Shown piece by piece: positions 45,227 to 56,057 of a DNA stretch of 56,057 bases. The position numbers and the translations under genes are program-made. Position 1 is the stretch's first letter. Every line of letters starts with the position of its first letter. Under the pieces are notes generated by a model. That model did not search any database, was not told the origin of the DNA, and saw only the letters and a list, made by a program, of their open reading frames with translations. Source of the DNA: Streptomyces sp. NRRL S-337 (GTDB lineage Bacteria; Actinomycetota; Actinomycetes; Streptomycetales; Streptomycetaceae); assembly GCF_000720175.1 (NCBI RefSeq), contig NZ_JOIX01000045.1, positions 1-56,057 on the forward strand, written 5' to 3'.

Positions 45227-46677
45227 CTTCCCCGCACCAGCCGGAAGAATGGGGTCTCCCCCGCTCGAACGAAGCCGAGAGCCCGGGGAATCTGCCGCAG
45301 CAGGGCGCCACGCCGCCACCGGGCTGTCCGGCCCACTCCGCGGCCCCGCCGCAGCAGGCCATGGGGTACCCGCAGGCCCGGCCCGACGCGCACGAGCCGG
45401 TGAAGCTCTACGGCCCGGAGTTCGCCGCCGACCCGGGCTGCGTCTACGGCCGGCTGCGGCAGTACGGCGCGCTGGCGCCGGTCGAGATCGCACCCGACGT
45501 CACCGCGATGCTGGTCACCGACTACCGCGCGGCGCTCGACCTGCTGCACGACGACGCGACCTGGTCGAAGGACTCCCGGGAGTGGATGCAGACCATCCCG
45601 CCGGACTCGCCGATCCTGCCGATGCTGGGCTGGCGGCCGAACGTCTTCTACAGCGACGGGCCGGCGCACGTCCGCTACCGGGACGTCATCGTCGACAGCT
45701 TCAAGCTGGTGGAACCGCACGAGCTGCGGGCCCGCGTGCACCACGCCGCGGACACCCTGATCCAGCGGTTCGGCGCCCGCGGTGAGGTCGATCTGATCGC
45801 CGACTACGCGCGGCTGATCCCGCTGCTGATGTTCAACAACCTCTTCGGGCTGCCCGACTCCTACAGCGAGCGGCTCATCGAGGCCCTCGCCGGGATGATC
45901 GAGGGGACCTCGCCCGAGGAGGCGGCGGCCGCCAACGAGGCGTACACCGCGTACATCATGGAGCTGGTCGGCTCGAAGAAGGCGCAGCGCGGCGCGGACC
46001 TGACCTCGTGGTTCATGGACCACCCCAACGGGCTGACCGACGAGGAGATCATCCACAACATCATCCTGGTGATGGGCGCGGGCAACGAACCGCTCGCCAA
46101 CCTCATCGGCAACTCGCTGTCCCGGATGCTCTCCGACGACCGCTACTACAACACCCTCACCGGTGGCGCCCTGACCGCGCAGGACGCCATCAACGAGGTG
46201 CTGTGGAACGACCCGCCGCTGACCAATTACTCCGCCCACTTCCCGGTCCGGGACGTCTTCTTCCACGGCACCTGGGTGCGCCGGGGGCAGCTGGTGATGG
46301 TGTCGTACGCGGCCGCCAACAGCCAGTTCGACACCACCTCGCTGGACGTGCCGGGCTCGGGCGGCGGTTCGCACCTGGCCTGGGCGGCCGGACCGCACGC
46401 CTGCCCCGTGAAGCGGCACGCACTGCTGATCGCCACCACCGCGATCGAGCGGCTCACCGCATGGCTGTCCGACATCGAACTCGCCGTTCCCACCAGCGAG
46501 TTGGAGTGGCGGCACGGCGCCTTCCACCGGGCCCTGGTCGCACTGCCGGCCCGCTTCTCCCCCATCACCCCCGACCAGGCAGGAGCCACTCCATGGCACA
46601 ACAGGGACAGCAGCCCTACGTCATCGACCCGGTCGGAAGCGACATCCACGGGGAGGCAGCCCGCCTCCGCGCGATAG
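45223..46677 (+). CDS. CYP157-like cytochrome P450 lacking EXXR
   Basis: A 484-aa P450 fold. The heme-ligand Cys394 is in [15 protein letters not shown]. The K-helix EXXR motif is EVLW (325-328) with Trp replacing the Arg, and the I-helix has GAGNEP (285-290), so the usual acid-Thr pair is E-P. CYP157 is the known family without EXXR and occurs with a CYP154 in conservons. The first ~60 residues are Pro/Gly-rich and polar. Its stop lies 85 bases inside the next gene, giving a 28-residue non-conserved tail. The start is GTG 45223, overlapping cvnD. Confidence 0.85.
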   Translation: MTSPHQPEEWGLPRSNEAESPGNLPQQGATPPPGCPAHSAAPPQQAMGYPQARPDAHEPVKLYGPEFAADPGCVYGRLRQYGALAPVEIAPDVTAMLVTDYRAALDLLHDDATWSKDSREWMQTIPPDSPILPMLGWRPNVFYSDGPAHVRYRDVIVDSFKLVEPHELRARVHHAADTLIQRFGARGEVDLIADYARLIPLLMFNNLFGLPDSYSERLIEALAGMIEGTSPEEAAAANEAYTAYIMELVGSKKAQRGADLTSWFMDHPNGLTDEEIIHNIILVMGAGNEPLANLIGNSLSRMLSDDRYYNTLTGGALTAQDAINEVLWNDPPLTNYSAHFPVRDVFFHGTWVRRGQLVMVSYAAANSQFDTTSLDVPGSGGGSHLAWAAGPHACPVKRHALLIATTAIERLTAWLSDIELAVPTSELEWRHGAFHRALVALPARFSPITPDQAGATPWHNRDSSPTSSTRSEATSTGRQPASAR

Positions 46678-47864
46678 GCCCGGCGGCCCGGATCGAGCTG
46701 CCCGGCGGCATCGAGGCGTGGGCGGTCACCGGCCACGCCCTGCTCAAGTCGCTGCTGACCGACGACCGGGTCTCCAAGAACCCCCGGGAGCACTGGCCGG
46801 CCTGGCAGCGCGAGGAGATCCGCAACAGCTGGCTGCAGTCGTGGATCGGCGTCACCAACATGTTCACCGCGTACGGCCCGGACCACCGCAGGCTGCGCAA
46901 GCTGATCGCGCCGGCGTTCACGGCCCGCCGTACGGACGCCATGCTGCCGCGCGTCGAGCGGATCACCCAGGCCTTACTGGACGATCTCGCCGGCCGCCCG
47001 GCCGGCTCGGTCGTGGACCTGCGCGAGGTGTTCACCCACCCGCTCCCCATGCAGGTCATCTGCGAGCTCTTCGGCTTCCCGGAGGGCGAACCGCGCGCCG
47101 AACTGGCCCGGCTGGTCGAGGCGATCATGGACACCACCGCCACACCGGAACAGGCCGGCGCCACCGCCGCGTCCGTGCACGCCCTGCTGACCGGTCTGGT
47201 CACCGCCAAGCGCGAGGCACCGGCGGACGACCTCACCAGCCTGCTGGTCTCCGCACGGGACGACGACGGCGAGCGGATGACCGAGCAGGAGCTCCTGGAC
47301 ACCCTGCTGCTGGTCATCGGCGCCGGTCACGAGACCACCGTCGACCTCATCGGCAACGCGGTGACGGCCCTGCTCACCCATCCCGACCAACGCGAGCTGG
47401 TGCTGTCGGGCCAGGTGCCGTGGAGCGACGTGATCGAGGAGACGCTGCGCTGGGCCCCCAGCATCGCGAGCCTGCCGCTGCGCTTCGCGGTGGCGGACAT
47501 CGAGCTGCCGGACGGGATCACCATCCGCAAGGGCGACGCGATCCTCCCCGGGTACGCCGGCGCCGGCCGCGACCCGGAGTTCCACGGCCCCGGGGCGGAC
47601 ACGTTCGACGTCCGGCGCGGCGTCCAGGAGCACCTGGCCTTCGGCCACGGCGTGCACCACTGCCTCGGTGCCCCGCTGGCCCGCATGGAGGCCCGGATCG
47701 CCCTCCCGGCGCTCTTCACCCGCTTCCCGGACCTCCAACTGGCCGTAACGGCCGAGGAGTTGCAGCCCGCGGGCGGCTTCATCTCGGGCGGCCTGCGGGG
47801 GCTTCCGGTGCGCCTGACGCCGGCCGAGGCCCCGACGTCGGCTCCGGCTCCGGCGGGCGCGTAA
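46593..47864 (+). CDS. CYP154-like cytochrome P450
   Basis: A 423-aa canonical bacterial P450. Heme ligand Cys357 in [24 protein letters not shown] at 283-286 (EETLRW); I-helix [20 protein letters not shown] with the acid-Thr pair. ATG 46593 follows AGGAG by seven bases and overlaps the preceding P450 frame. The pair with the CYP157-like gene is a conserved conservon arrangement. Electron donors (ferredoxin and reductase) are not in the window; the substrate is unknown. Confidence 0.92.
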   Translation: MAQQGQQPYVIDPVGSDIHGEAARLRAIGPAARIELPGGIEAWAVTGHALLKSLLTDDRVSKNPREHWPAWQREEIRNSWLQSWIGVTNMFTAYGPDHRRLRKLIAPAFTARRTDAMLPRVERITQALLDDLAGRPAGSVVDLREVFTHPLPMQVICELFGFPEGEPRAELARLVEAIMDTTATPEQAGATAASVHALLTGLVTAKREAPADDLTSLLVSARDDDGERMTEQELLDTLLLVIGAGHETTVDLIGNAVTALLTHPDQRELVLSGQVPWSDVIEETLRWAPSIASLPLRFAVADIELPDGITIRKGDAILPGYAGAGRDPEFHGPGADTFDVRRGVQEHLAFGHGVHHCLGAPLARMEARIALPALFTRFPDLQLAVTAEELQPAGGFISGGLRGLPVRLTPAEAPTSAPAPAGA

Positions 47865-47887
47865 CCGCCCCTGGCGCCCAGCGGGTC

Positions 47888-47923
47888 CGGCCCCCGTCAC
47901 CGCCCCGGCGGCGACGGGGGCCG
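47888..47923 (+). terminator. Terminator of the conservon operon
   Basis: An 11-bp stem CGGCCCCCGTC (47888-47898) / complement (47913-47923) with a 14-base loop, 24 bases after the last P450 stop. Confidence 0.65.
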
Positions 47924-47988
47924 CAACCTTCCTGCCCCCTCACCGGTCGGTAACGGCAACCGCCTCCGGACCGAGAGGGACTTTCCCG

Positions 47989-48489
47989 ATGAAGCTCCGC
48001 CGCGCCCTGATGGCCGTCCTCGCCACGGCCCTGCTTGCCCCCGCCGCCCTGCTGACCACCCCGGCCGCCGCCGCGACCGGAACGCCGGGGGTCAGCACCG
48101 AACTCCTGGACCTCCCCCGCACGGTGGCCGTCGGCTCCGGCTGGCACGGCTTCGCCGATCTCGTCCGCAACACCACGGACGGCACGCTGCCGGCCGTCAC
48201 CCTCTCGCTCACCGGCACCGCGCCGGTCACCGTCCAGTTCTTCGACAACGCGGCGGGCGGCACCTGGCACACCGTCGACCTGCACAAGGGGCGGTTCCTC
48301 CGCTACGCCGACCTCATGCCGGGCGAGTACCTGAGCAAGCCCATGCGCCTGAAGCTCAAGACAGGCGCCCGCCCGGGCGGGCGCGCCACACTCACCGCCC
48401 TCGCCACCTTCTGCGACGACCACGGCGCGTGCGGCGTCTCGGCACCGAGGTCCTACGCGATCAAGATCACCGCGAAGGGCTCCCGCTAG
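47989..48489 (+). CDS. Secreted protein of unknown function (166 aa)
   Basis: A signal peptide MKLRRALMAVLATALLAP... is cleaved after about PAAAA. The mature ~135 residues are beta-rich (VGSGWHGFADLVRNTTDG, TGTAPVTVQFFDNAAG) with two Cys near the C-terminus (FCDDHGACGVS). No catalytic motif. ATG 47989 is preceded by GAGAGGGA. Probably extracellular; the family is not recognised. Confidence 0.7.
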   Translation: MKLRRALMAVLATALLAPAALLTTPAAAATGTPGVSTELLDLPRTVAVGSGWHGFADLVRNTTDGTLPAVTLSLTGTAPVTVQFFDNAAGGTWHTVDLHKGRFLRYADLMPGEYLSKPMRLKLKTGARPGGRATLTALATFCDDHGACGVSAPRSYAIKITAKGSR

Positions 48490-48510
48490 GAGCGGCAGGA
48501 GGGCCCGGCC

Positions 48511-49221
48511 CTACGAGGGCGTGCGCGCCGCCGCGGCGAGCAGCCGCTCGGTGTCCGCCGGGCCAAGGGTCAGCGCACCGCCGACCGTGCTGAGCACCTC
48601 GCGCTCCGCGGGCGTGTAGGCGCCGTCCGCGAGGGCGATCCGGGCGCCCTGGAGGAGCAGCGTCTCCCGCCCGGCCGGCGCGAGATGCGGGGCGAGCGGC
48701 TCCAGGGCCTCGTGCAGCTCTATGGCCAGCGCGGTGCCGCACGGGTCGAGGCCGGCGTGGCCGCAGTGCCCGCCGGTCACCGCGTCGTAGGTGCCGGTGA
48801 GCCGCCCGGTGTCGGCGGCGAGGGCGGCGAGGAGGGTCAGCAGCTGGTCCTCGGAACAGTCCGGGAAGCCGGCCGCCCGGACGGCGTCCACGGCGGTCTC
48901 CCGGACCGCGCGGGACGAGGTGCCGCCGGCGGCCAGCAGCGCGAGCGTGACGGTGTGGACGGCGTCCCGCAGCATCGCGGAGAAGCGGACGGTGGTGGGG
49001 TGGTCGAGGGCGTCCAGGCCGAAGCGGCCGTGGCAGGCGGAGCACTCCAGCACCGGGCCGGTGTGGCCACGGGAGAGGAGCGGGACGCCGAGGAGGGTGA
49101 GGCGGCGGTGGCCGGTGCGTCGGAGGTAGTTGCGGTCGCCGCCGCAGTCCGGACAGAAGAACTCGCCGTCGGCGACGGTACGCCAGGACGTGCGCACTCC
49201 CATCACACACACCTTGTGCAT
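48511..49221 (-). CDS. TerB-like protein with zinc ribbon
   Basis: A 236-aa cytosolic protein. N-terminal zinc ribbon with paired CxxC (EFFCPDCGGD, LECSACHGRFG). The C-terminal two-thirds is helical and TerB-like (LEPLAPHLAPAGRETLLLQG, ARIALADGAYTPAEREVLS). TerB-type domains occur in tellurite-resistance and stress systems. Here no other ter gene is nearby, so it may be a regulatory relative. ATG 49221 (MHKVCVMGVRTS) has GGAGG eight bases upstream. Confidence 0.8.
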   Translation of the reverse strand: MHKVCVMGVRTSWRTVADGEFFCPDCGGDRNYLRRTGHRRLTLLGVPLLSRGHTGPVLECSACHGRFGLDALDHPTTVRFSAMLRDAVHTVTLALLAAGGTSSRAVRETAVDAVRAAGFPDCSEDQLLTLLAALAADTGRLTGTYDAVTGGHCGHAGLDPCGTALAIELHEALEPLAPHLAPAGRETLLLQGARIALADGAYTPAEREVLSTVGGALTLGPADTERLLAAAARTPS

Positions 49222-49408
49222 TCCGTCAGCCTCCGTAACTCCCCGTTGCCGTCCAGGCCCAGGAGAGACCCCCACGCCACCGTCGCCGTGTTGGACGTGA
49301 TGTTAGCCACATCATTGATGCGCCGTCAGCACCTCGTATCGGACAACTACGGCTCGGCGGCACGCCAGAAGCACTGGCGCGCCGCCGATATGGCCGAAAT
49401 CGCGGGGG

Positions 49409-49428
49409 CCGGGGCCGCGGGGCCCCGG
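49409..49428 (-). terminator. Terminator hairpin of leuA
   Basis: CCGGGGCC-GCGG-GGCCCCGG, an 8-bp perfect stem with a 4-base loop, five bases after the leuA stop on the minus strand. Confidence 0.6.
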
Positions 49429-49432
49429 AGGT

Positions 49433-51328
<1,896 letters not shown>

Positions 51329-51483
51329 TCAGCACCCTAACCGAGGTACGCCCTGAGTGGCGGTCGCGTATCAGTATGCGGGACCGGGCCGGACGTTACG
51401 CCCTAAATGCGACGAACCACACATATGCAGGAATCTCCAGCGCAGGCAGTGACACCCGAACTACACAGTGCCACCGTTTGTGC

Positions 51484-52593
51484 ATGGACCTCAACACGGA
51501 CCCCAGCAACGACCGGACCTCGAAGGCCACCGGTCCGACCGTCCCCGACCACCCCGTCTTCTGCACGATCATCCCGCCGCACATCCTCGACAACCTCGCC
51601 CGGTCGGACGACCCGGCCCGGCACGAGCCGGCCCGCCGCACCCTGGAGCACGACCACATCCGCCGCACCGAGCGCTGCGTGGTGGCCGCCCGCACGGCGC
51701 CCCCCGGGGAGCCCGGCGCCGACGCCGACAAGCCGACCCGCACCATCTACGACGCCCGCCACCAGGAGAACCTCCCCGGCACCAAGGTCCACTCCGAGTC
51801 CGACAGCCCCGCCAAGGACGCCTCGGTCAACCGCGCCCACGCCGGACTGGGCGCGACCTTCGACTTCTACCTGAAGACGTACCACCGCAAGTCCATCGAC
51901 GGCGCCGGCCTGGCGCTCGACGCGACCGTCCACTACGGCCAGAAGTACGACAACGCCTTCTGGGACGGCGAGCGGATGGTCTTCGGCGACGGCGACGGCG
52001 ACCTCTTCAAGGACTTCACCATCCCCGTCGACGTCATCGGCCACGAGCTGACCCACGGCGTCACCCAGTACACCGCCAACCTCGACTACCACGGCCAGTG
52101 CGGCGCCCTCAACGAGTCCGTCTCCGACGTCTTCGGCTCCCTGATCAAGCAGTACGCCCTCGGCCAGACCGCCGACCAGGCCGACTGGCTGATCGGCGCC
52201 GACCTGCTCGGCCCCAACGTCACCGGCAAGGCCCTGCGCTCCATGAAGGCCCCCGGAACGGCCTACGACGACGACGTCCTGGGCAAGGACCCGCAGCCGG
52301 CCACGATGGAGGGCTACGTCAGGACCACCGACGACAACGGCGGCGTCCACATCAACTCCGGCATCCCCAACCACGCCTTCTACCTCGTCGCCAGCAAGCT
52401 CGGCGGCAAGGCGTGGGAGCGCGCCGGCCAGGTCTGGTACGACGTCCTGACCGGCGGTGAACTGCCCAAGGCCGCCACGTTCGCCGACTTCGCCACGCTC
52501 ACGATCAAGGCCGCCCAGGCCCGCTTCGGCACCGGCGACGAACACGAGGCCGTGGTCAAGGCCTGGTCGCAGGTCGGCATCTCGGCGAAGTGA
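51484..52593 (+). CDS. M4 family metalloprotease, protealysin-like
   Basis: A 369-aa thermolysin-family zinc protease. Zinc ligands: H187 and H191 in VIGHELTHGV (E188 catalytic), E211 in GALNESVSDVFG. The late catalytic His is in NDNGGVHINSGIPNHAFY-like context (VHINSGIPNHAF). There is no signal peptide. Instead a short propeptide with CTIIPPHILDNLA carries the PPxxL-type motif of protealysin-like proteases, so it is probably cytosolic or released by unconventional export. ATG 51484 has a weak ribosome site. The adjacent inhibitor-type gene at 52799 supports the class. Confidence 0.9.
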   Translation: MDLNTDPSNDRTSKATGPTVPDHPVFCTIIPPHILDNLARSDDPARHEPARRTLEHDHIRRTERCVVAARTAPPGEPGADADKPTRTIYDARHQENLPGTKVHSESDSPAKDASVNRAHAGLGATFDFYLKTYHRKSIDGAGLALDATVHYGQKYDNAFWDGERMVFGDGDGDLFKDFTIPVDVIGHELTHGVTQYTANLDYHGQCGALNESVSDVFGSLIKQYALGQTADQADWLIGADLLGPNVTGKALRSMKAPGTAYDDDVLGKDPQPATMEGYVRTTDDNGGVHINSGIPNHAFYLVASKLGGKAWERAGQVWYDVLTGGELPKAATFADFATLTIKAAQARFGTGDEHEAVVKAWSQVGISAK

Positions 52594-52798
52594 CGACGTA
52601 GCGAGTCGAGAAGGCCGCCTCTCGGCGCGGCGGGAAGTGACCGGCGTACCTCGGGGGTGTGCCGGTTACCCGATACAACGGGGGCGGTGTACGGGCGCCG
52701 GCGACCAGCAGGCGCCCACCCCCCGCCCCCGACTACCGTGGCCATATGGCCCCCCAAACGGGGAAGAAGTCCGTCGCAGGACGTCGGAGGAGCCCGTT

Positions 52799-53065
52799 AT
52801 GCGCATTCATGTTCACCGCACCGGCGGCTTCGCGGCCATCGACCGCCGGGCCGAGATCGACACCGCGGGGCGCGACGACTCCGGCGAGTGGCAGTCGCTC
52901 GCCGAACGCGCCCTCGCCACCGCCCGCACCGAACCCCCCGTCGGCGTCCCCGACGGCTTCAGCTACCAGATCACCGTCGACGGCCGCACGGTGTACCTCT
53001 CCGACCCCCGCCTCACGGACGACCAGCGGACCTTGATCACGAAGGTGATGAAGGAAGGGGCGTAA
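52799..53065 (+). CDS. Emfourin-family protealysin inhibitor
   Basis: An 88-aa protein starting at ATG 52799 with GGAGGAG six bases upstream. The beginning MRIHVHRTGGFAAIDRRAEI and the end SYQITVDGRTVYLSDPRLTD match the emfourin pattern (M-x-I-x-V-x-R-x-GGF). Emfourins bind protealysin-like M4 proteases. It is 205 bases downstream of the protease gene on the same strand; both are likely made together and the inhibitor keeps the protease silent in the cytosol. Confidence 0.82.
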   Translation: MRIHVHRTGGFAAIDRRAEIDTAGRDDSGEWQSLAERALATARTEPPVGVPDGFSYQITVDGRTVYLSDPRLTDDQRTLITKVMKEGA

Positions 53066-53177
53066 GCCGTCAAGGGGCATGGCGGGGCCGTGGCGTCGGG
53101 GCATCGCCGACTGCCCGCCAACTCCCGTACGCGCCCTGCCCCTTGACACTGTTACCGCCGGTTACGAAGATCCCGGC

Positions 53178-54545
53178 ATGACTGCCGTGCCGGAGTTCCC
53201 CAGGCCCCTGCCGCGCTTCCCGAAGGACTTTCTGTGGGGGGTGTCGACGTCCGCCGCACAGATCGAAGGCGCGGTGGAAGAAGGCGGGCGCGCCACCTCG
53301 ACCTGGGACGTTTTCGCCGCGGAGAGCGGGCGGATCAAGGACGGGTCGGACGCACGGGTGGCGACCGATCATTACCACCGGTATCCGGAGGACGTGCGGC
53401 TGCTCGCGGAACTCGGGGTAGGCGCGTACCGGTTTTCGGTGGCGTGGCCGCGAGTGGTGCCGGACGGGCGCGGGGCGGTGAATACGGCCGGGCTGGATTT
53501 CTACGACCGGCTGGTCGACGCCTTGCTGGCGGCCGGAATCGCGCCGGTGCCGACGCTTTTCCACTGGGACACCCCGCAGGTCGTGGAGGACGGCGGGGGC
53601 TGGCTCGTACGGGAAACGGCACAGTGGTTCGCCGCGTATGCGGATACCGTGGCGGCCCGGCTCGGGGACCGGGTGGAGCGGTGGATCACGCTCAATGAGC
53701 CGGCGGAACTGACGCTGCTGGGCTACGGGCTGGGGCAGCACGCACCGGGGCGGGAATTGCTGTTCGGCGCGCTACCGGCAGCACATCACCAGCTGCTGGG
53801 GCACGGCCTGGCGGTGCAGGCATTGCGGGCCCGGGGCGCCCGCTCCATCGGGATCGCGAATTCCCACGGGCCGACCTGGGCCGCCTCCGACGCGGAAGAA
53901 GACCGTACGGCGGCCGATTTCTACGACCTGCTGCTGAACCGGCTGTTCGCGGATCCCCTTCTGCTGGGCCGCTATCCGGACGAGGCCGTGGCAGAGCTGC
54001 TGCCGGGAAACGTCGATGACGACCTGAAGGTGATCTCCGCGCCGCTGGACTGGTACGGGATCAATTACTACCAGCCGTCGCTGGTGGGGCGGCCGAGGGG
54101 CGAGGCGACGGAAGTCGGCGGAACCCGCATACCCGAGGGGCTGCCTTTCGCCCCCCGTGACATCGAGGGATATCCCCGGACCGATTTCGGATGGGCGGTG
54201 GTTCCGGAGGGACTGACCGAATTGCTGGTCGGTTTCCGCGAACGGTACGGAAAGCGGCTCCCACCGATCGTGATCACCGAGAACGGCTGCTCGTACGAGG
54301 GCATCGAGGACGGGGACCGGATCGCCTATCTCGACGGGCATCTGCGGGCCCTGCACGCCGCCATGACGGCGGGGGTGGACGTCCGGGGGTATTTCGTCTG
54401 GTCCTTGCTGGACAACTTCGAATGGGCGGAGGGGTACGCGCGGCGCTTCGGGCTCGTCCACGTCGACTACACGACGCTGACGCGGACGCCGAAGTCCTCG
54501 TACCGCTGGTTCCGCGAGGTGCTCCGGGAGCAGGCGGGCGGGTGA
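53178..54545 (+). CDS. Beta-glucosidase, glycoside hydrolase family 1
   Basis: A 455-aa retaining glycosidase. Acid/base Glu174 is in ITLNEPAELTLLG; the nucleophile Glu368 is in IVITENGCSYEG. The N-terminus FPKDFLWGVSTSAAQIEGAV and the sugar-contacting SLLDNFEWAEGYARRFG are family signatures. No signal peptide, so it acts on imported disaccharides. ATG 53178 begins the conserved core. Its stop overlaps the GTG of the next gene, an MFS carrier, so uptake and hydrolysis are coupled. Confidence 0.95.
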   Translation: MTAVPEFPRPLPRFPKDFLWGVSTSAAQIEGAVEEGGRATSTWDVFAAESGRIKDGSDARVATDHYHRYPEDVRLLAELGVGAYRFSVAWPRVVPDGRGAVNTAGLDFYDRLVDALLAAGIAPVPTLFHWDTPQVVEDGGGWLVRETAQWFAAYADTVAARLGDRVERWITLNEPAELTLLGYGLGQHAPGRELLFGALPAAHHQLLGHGLAVQALRARGARSIGIANSHGPTWAASDAEEDRTAADFYDLLLNRLFADPLLLGRYPDEAVAELLPGNVDDDLKVISAPLDWYGINYYQPSLVGRPRGEATEVGGTRIPEGLPFAPRDIEGYPRTDFGWAVVPEGLTELLVGFRERYGKRLPPIVITENGCSYEGIEDGDRIAYLDGHLRALHAAMTAGVDVRGYFVWSLLDNFEWAEGYARRFGLVHVDYTTLTRTPKSSYRWFREVLREQAGG

Positions 54546-55894
54546 GCCGGGCCACGGGGGCGGGCGGCGGCCGGACGGGCCGGGCGGCGGAGGCGAGCGG
54601 CCGCGGTCCGGTGGGACGGCGTGCCGGAGCGGGCCGGTGGCGGAGCCGGGTCGCGGCGCCCGATCCGCTGGCCGAGCCGTCCGCGCCGGTCGGGCCCGGG
54701 TGGACCGCGTCCCTGGCGGTGGCCAACGGGGCGATCTGGGCGGGCTGGTACGGGCCGTTGCAAATACTGCTCGCGTGGCAGGCGGCGGAGGTGGCGGCAC
54801 CGGCCGCCGGTATGCCCAAGGAATCCGTGCTGGCCTGGGTGACCGGCGTGGGGGCCGCCGTATCCCTGGTGGCCAACCCCCTCTTCGGCGCACTGTCGGA
54901 CCGTACGACCTCCCGCTACGGGCGGCGAACTCCCTGGATCCTGGCGGGAGTTGTCGCAGGCGCCGCCGCGCTGGCAGCACTGGCGGCAGCCCGTACGGTC
55001 CTGGCGATGGCGCTGGCCTGGGGTGCCGTACAGCTCGCGCTCAACGCGGCGTTCGCGGCGATCACCGCGGCCGTGCCCGACCGGGTGCCGCACCGGCAGC
55101 GGGGAGCGGTGGGCGGCTGGCTGGGCGCCGCGCAGATCCTGGGGGTGGTGGCGGGTACCGGCCTGGCGACCGTCGCGGGCGGGCCGGGGGCCGGCTATCC
55201 GGCCTGCGCCGGGTTCGTGGTGCTGGGCACCCTGCCGTACGTGCTGGGGCACCGGGACGCGGTGCTGCCGGCCGAGCGACGGCCGGAACTGTCCTGGCGC
55301 GCCCTGGTCACCGGCTTCTGGATCAGCCCGCGGCGCCATCCGGACCTGGGCTGGGCCTGGCTGACCCGGTTCCTGATCAACCTGGGCAACGCGCTGGCGC
55401 TGCTGTACCTGCTGTACTACCTGCGCGATGTGCTGCGGCGGGCCGACCCGGACGGCGGGGTGCTGGTGCTCACCGCCGTGAACGGCGTGACGCTGCTGAC
55501 CACGGTCGTCGTCGGCGGGATCTGGTCCGACCGGGTCGGGCGACGGCAGCCGTTCGTCCTGGGCGCCGGGGTGATCATGACGGTGGCCACCGCGCTGCTC
55601 GCCGTCTGGCAGACCTGGCCGGGCGCACTGTGCGCCGCGGCGCTGCTCGGCATCGGATTCGGGGTCTTCACGTCCGTCGACCTCGCACTGATGATGGACG
55701 TCCTGCCGGCCGCGGCCCATCGCGGCAAGGACCTCGGCGTGATCAACATCGCCAATTCCCTGCCCCAGGTGGCCGCCCCGGCCCTGGCCGCACCCCTCGT
55801 ACACCTCGGGGGCTACCGGACGCTGTACGCCGTGGCGGCAGCGATCGGCCTGCTGGGGGCGCTGCTGGTACGGCGGATTCGGGGGGTGGGGTGA
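54542..55894 (+). CDS. MFS transporter, probable sugar carrier
   Basis: A 450-aa permease with 12 predicted membrane helices. GTG 54542 lies in a GTGA overlap with the beta-glucosidase stop. The first ~50 residues are Gly/Arg/Ala-rich and atypical, so a later start is possible. ANPLFGALSDRTTSRYGRRT is the sugar-carrier motif A, repeated in the second half as VGGIWSDRVGRRQPFVLG. It most likely imports the beta-glucoside cleaved by the upstream enzyme (inference from coupling). Confidence 0.88.
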   Translation: MSRATGAGGGRTGRAAEASGRGPVGRRAGAGRWRSRVAAPDPLAEPSAPVGPGWTASLAVANGAIWAGWYGPLQILLAWQAAEVAAPAAGMPKESVLAWVTGVGAAVSLVANPLFGALSDRTTSRYGRRTPWILAGVVAGAAALAALAAARTVLAMALAWGAVQLALNAAFAAITAAVPDRVPHRQRGAVGGWLGAAQILGVVAGTGLATVAGGPGAGYPACAGFVVLGTLPYVLGHRDAVLPAERRPELSWRALVTGFWISPRRHPDLGWAWLTRFLINLGNALALLYLLYYLRDVLRRADPDGGVLVLTAVNGVTLLTTVVVGGIWSDRVGRRQPFVLGAGVIMTVATALLAVWQTWPGALCAAALLGIGFGVFTSVDLALMMDVLPAAAHRGKDLGVINIANSLPQVAAPALAAPLVHLGGYRTLYAVAAAIGLLGALLVRRIRGVG

Positions 55895-55961
55895 GGGTCG
55901 AGGTGAGGGGCGAGGTGAGGGGGTGCGGGGTGAGGGGACGGGCGGGCCGGGGGCTGGGCCC

Positions 55962-56057
55962 CTAGTACTGCAACCGCATGTGGTGTGACCGTGTGGGCTG
56001 GGGCTCGTTGGTGTGACTGTGTGAGAAGTCGCTGACGGTTGAGCAGATCGAGTCGTG
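55962..56057 (+). mobile_element. Possible end of an insertion sequence with CTAG target duplication
   Basis: After the MFS gene a CTAG (55962-55965) is followed by TACTGCAACCGCATG. A 15-bp direct repeat with one mismatch lies at 55981-55995 and 56009-56023. The last codons before the edge read LTVEQIESW from 56031, a start seen in IS701-type transposases, whose targets are YTAR. The rest lies outside the window, so this is a weak call. Confidence 0.35.

Overview
The window is very GC-rich. It has GTG and TTG starts, tightly coupled genes with GTGA/ATGA overlaps, a complete conservon (cvnABCD plus two P450s), an XRE/DUF397 pair and WXG100-like proteins. Together these point to a Streptomyces (or close relative) chromosome, mixing housekeeping genes with accessory blocks. 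No rRNA, tRNA or CRISPR array is visible.

Layout. 1-6.3 kb is a polymorphic-toxin tip (glutamine-deamidase-like fold followed by a zinc deaminase domain) with immunity-type neighbours: a convergent HEAT-containing gene, a degenerate NTPase fused to a SUKH-4 domain, and two small proteins. 6.5-9.6 kb is a sugar ABC importer (lipoprotein and two permeases, no ATPase), then a TauD-type dioxygenase and an ArsR-like regulator. 12.3-16.1 kb is a P-loop ATPase/repeat protein, a 73-aa membrane protein and a STAS protein, bracketed by two identical 34-bp hairpins. 16.2-28.3 kb holds ppdK, a MarR regulator, a GNAT enzyme, dusB, two DHA2-type MFS pumps (one with a divergent MmyB-type regulator), an aldo/keto reductase and a TetR regulator. 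28.5-31.6 kb holds a D-Ala-D-Ala carboxypeptidase and a NarL-type two-component system. A frameshift there fuses the kinase in frame to its response regulator.

31.7-40.9 kb holds a small membrane protein, glyS, a zinc-uptake operon (znuACB) with zur just downstream and two Zur-like boxes on the znuA promoter, a WXG100-like/NlpC-P60 pair, uppS and recO. 40.6-48.5 kb is an XRE-DUF5753/DUF397 system with its small divergent partner, then the conservon with a CYP157-like P450 lacking EXXR and a normal CYP154-like P450. 48.5-56 kb holds a TerB-like protein, leuA with a Leu-rich leader peptide, a protealysin-type protease followed by an emfourin-type inhibitor, a GH1 beta-glucosidase coupled to an MFS sugar carrier, and what looks like the end of an insertion sequence at the right border.

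No single locus is an obviously new system. The strongest leads are the kinase-regulator fusion, the SUKH-4/NTPase immunity cluster, the hairpin-bracketed ATPase module, the stand-alone WXG100/NlpC-P60 pair and the leaderless-looking Zur-controlled znuA start.
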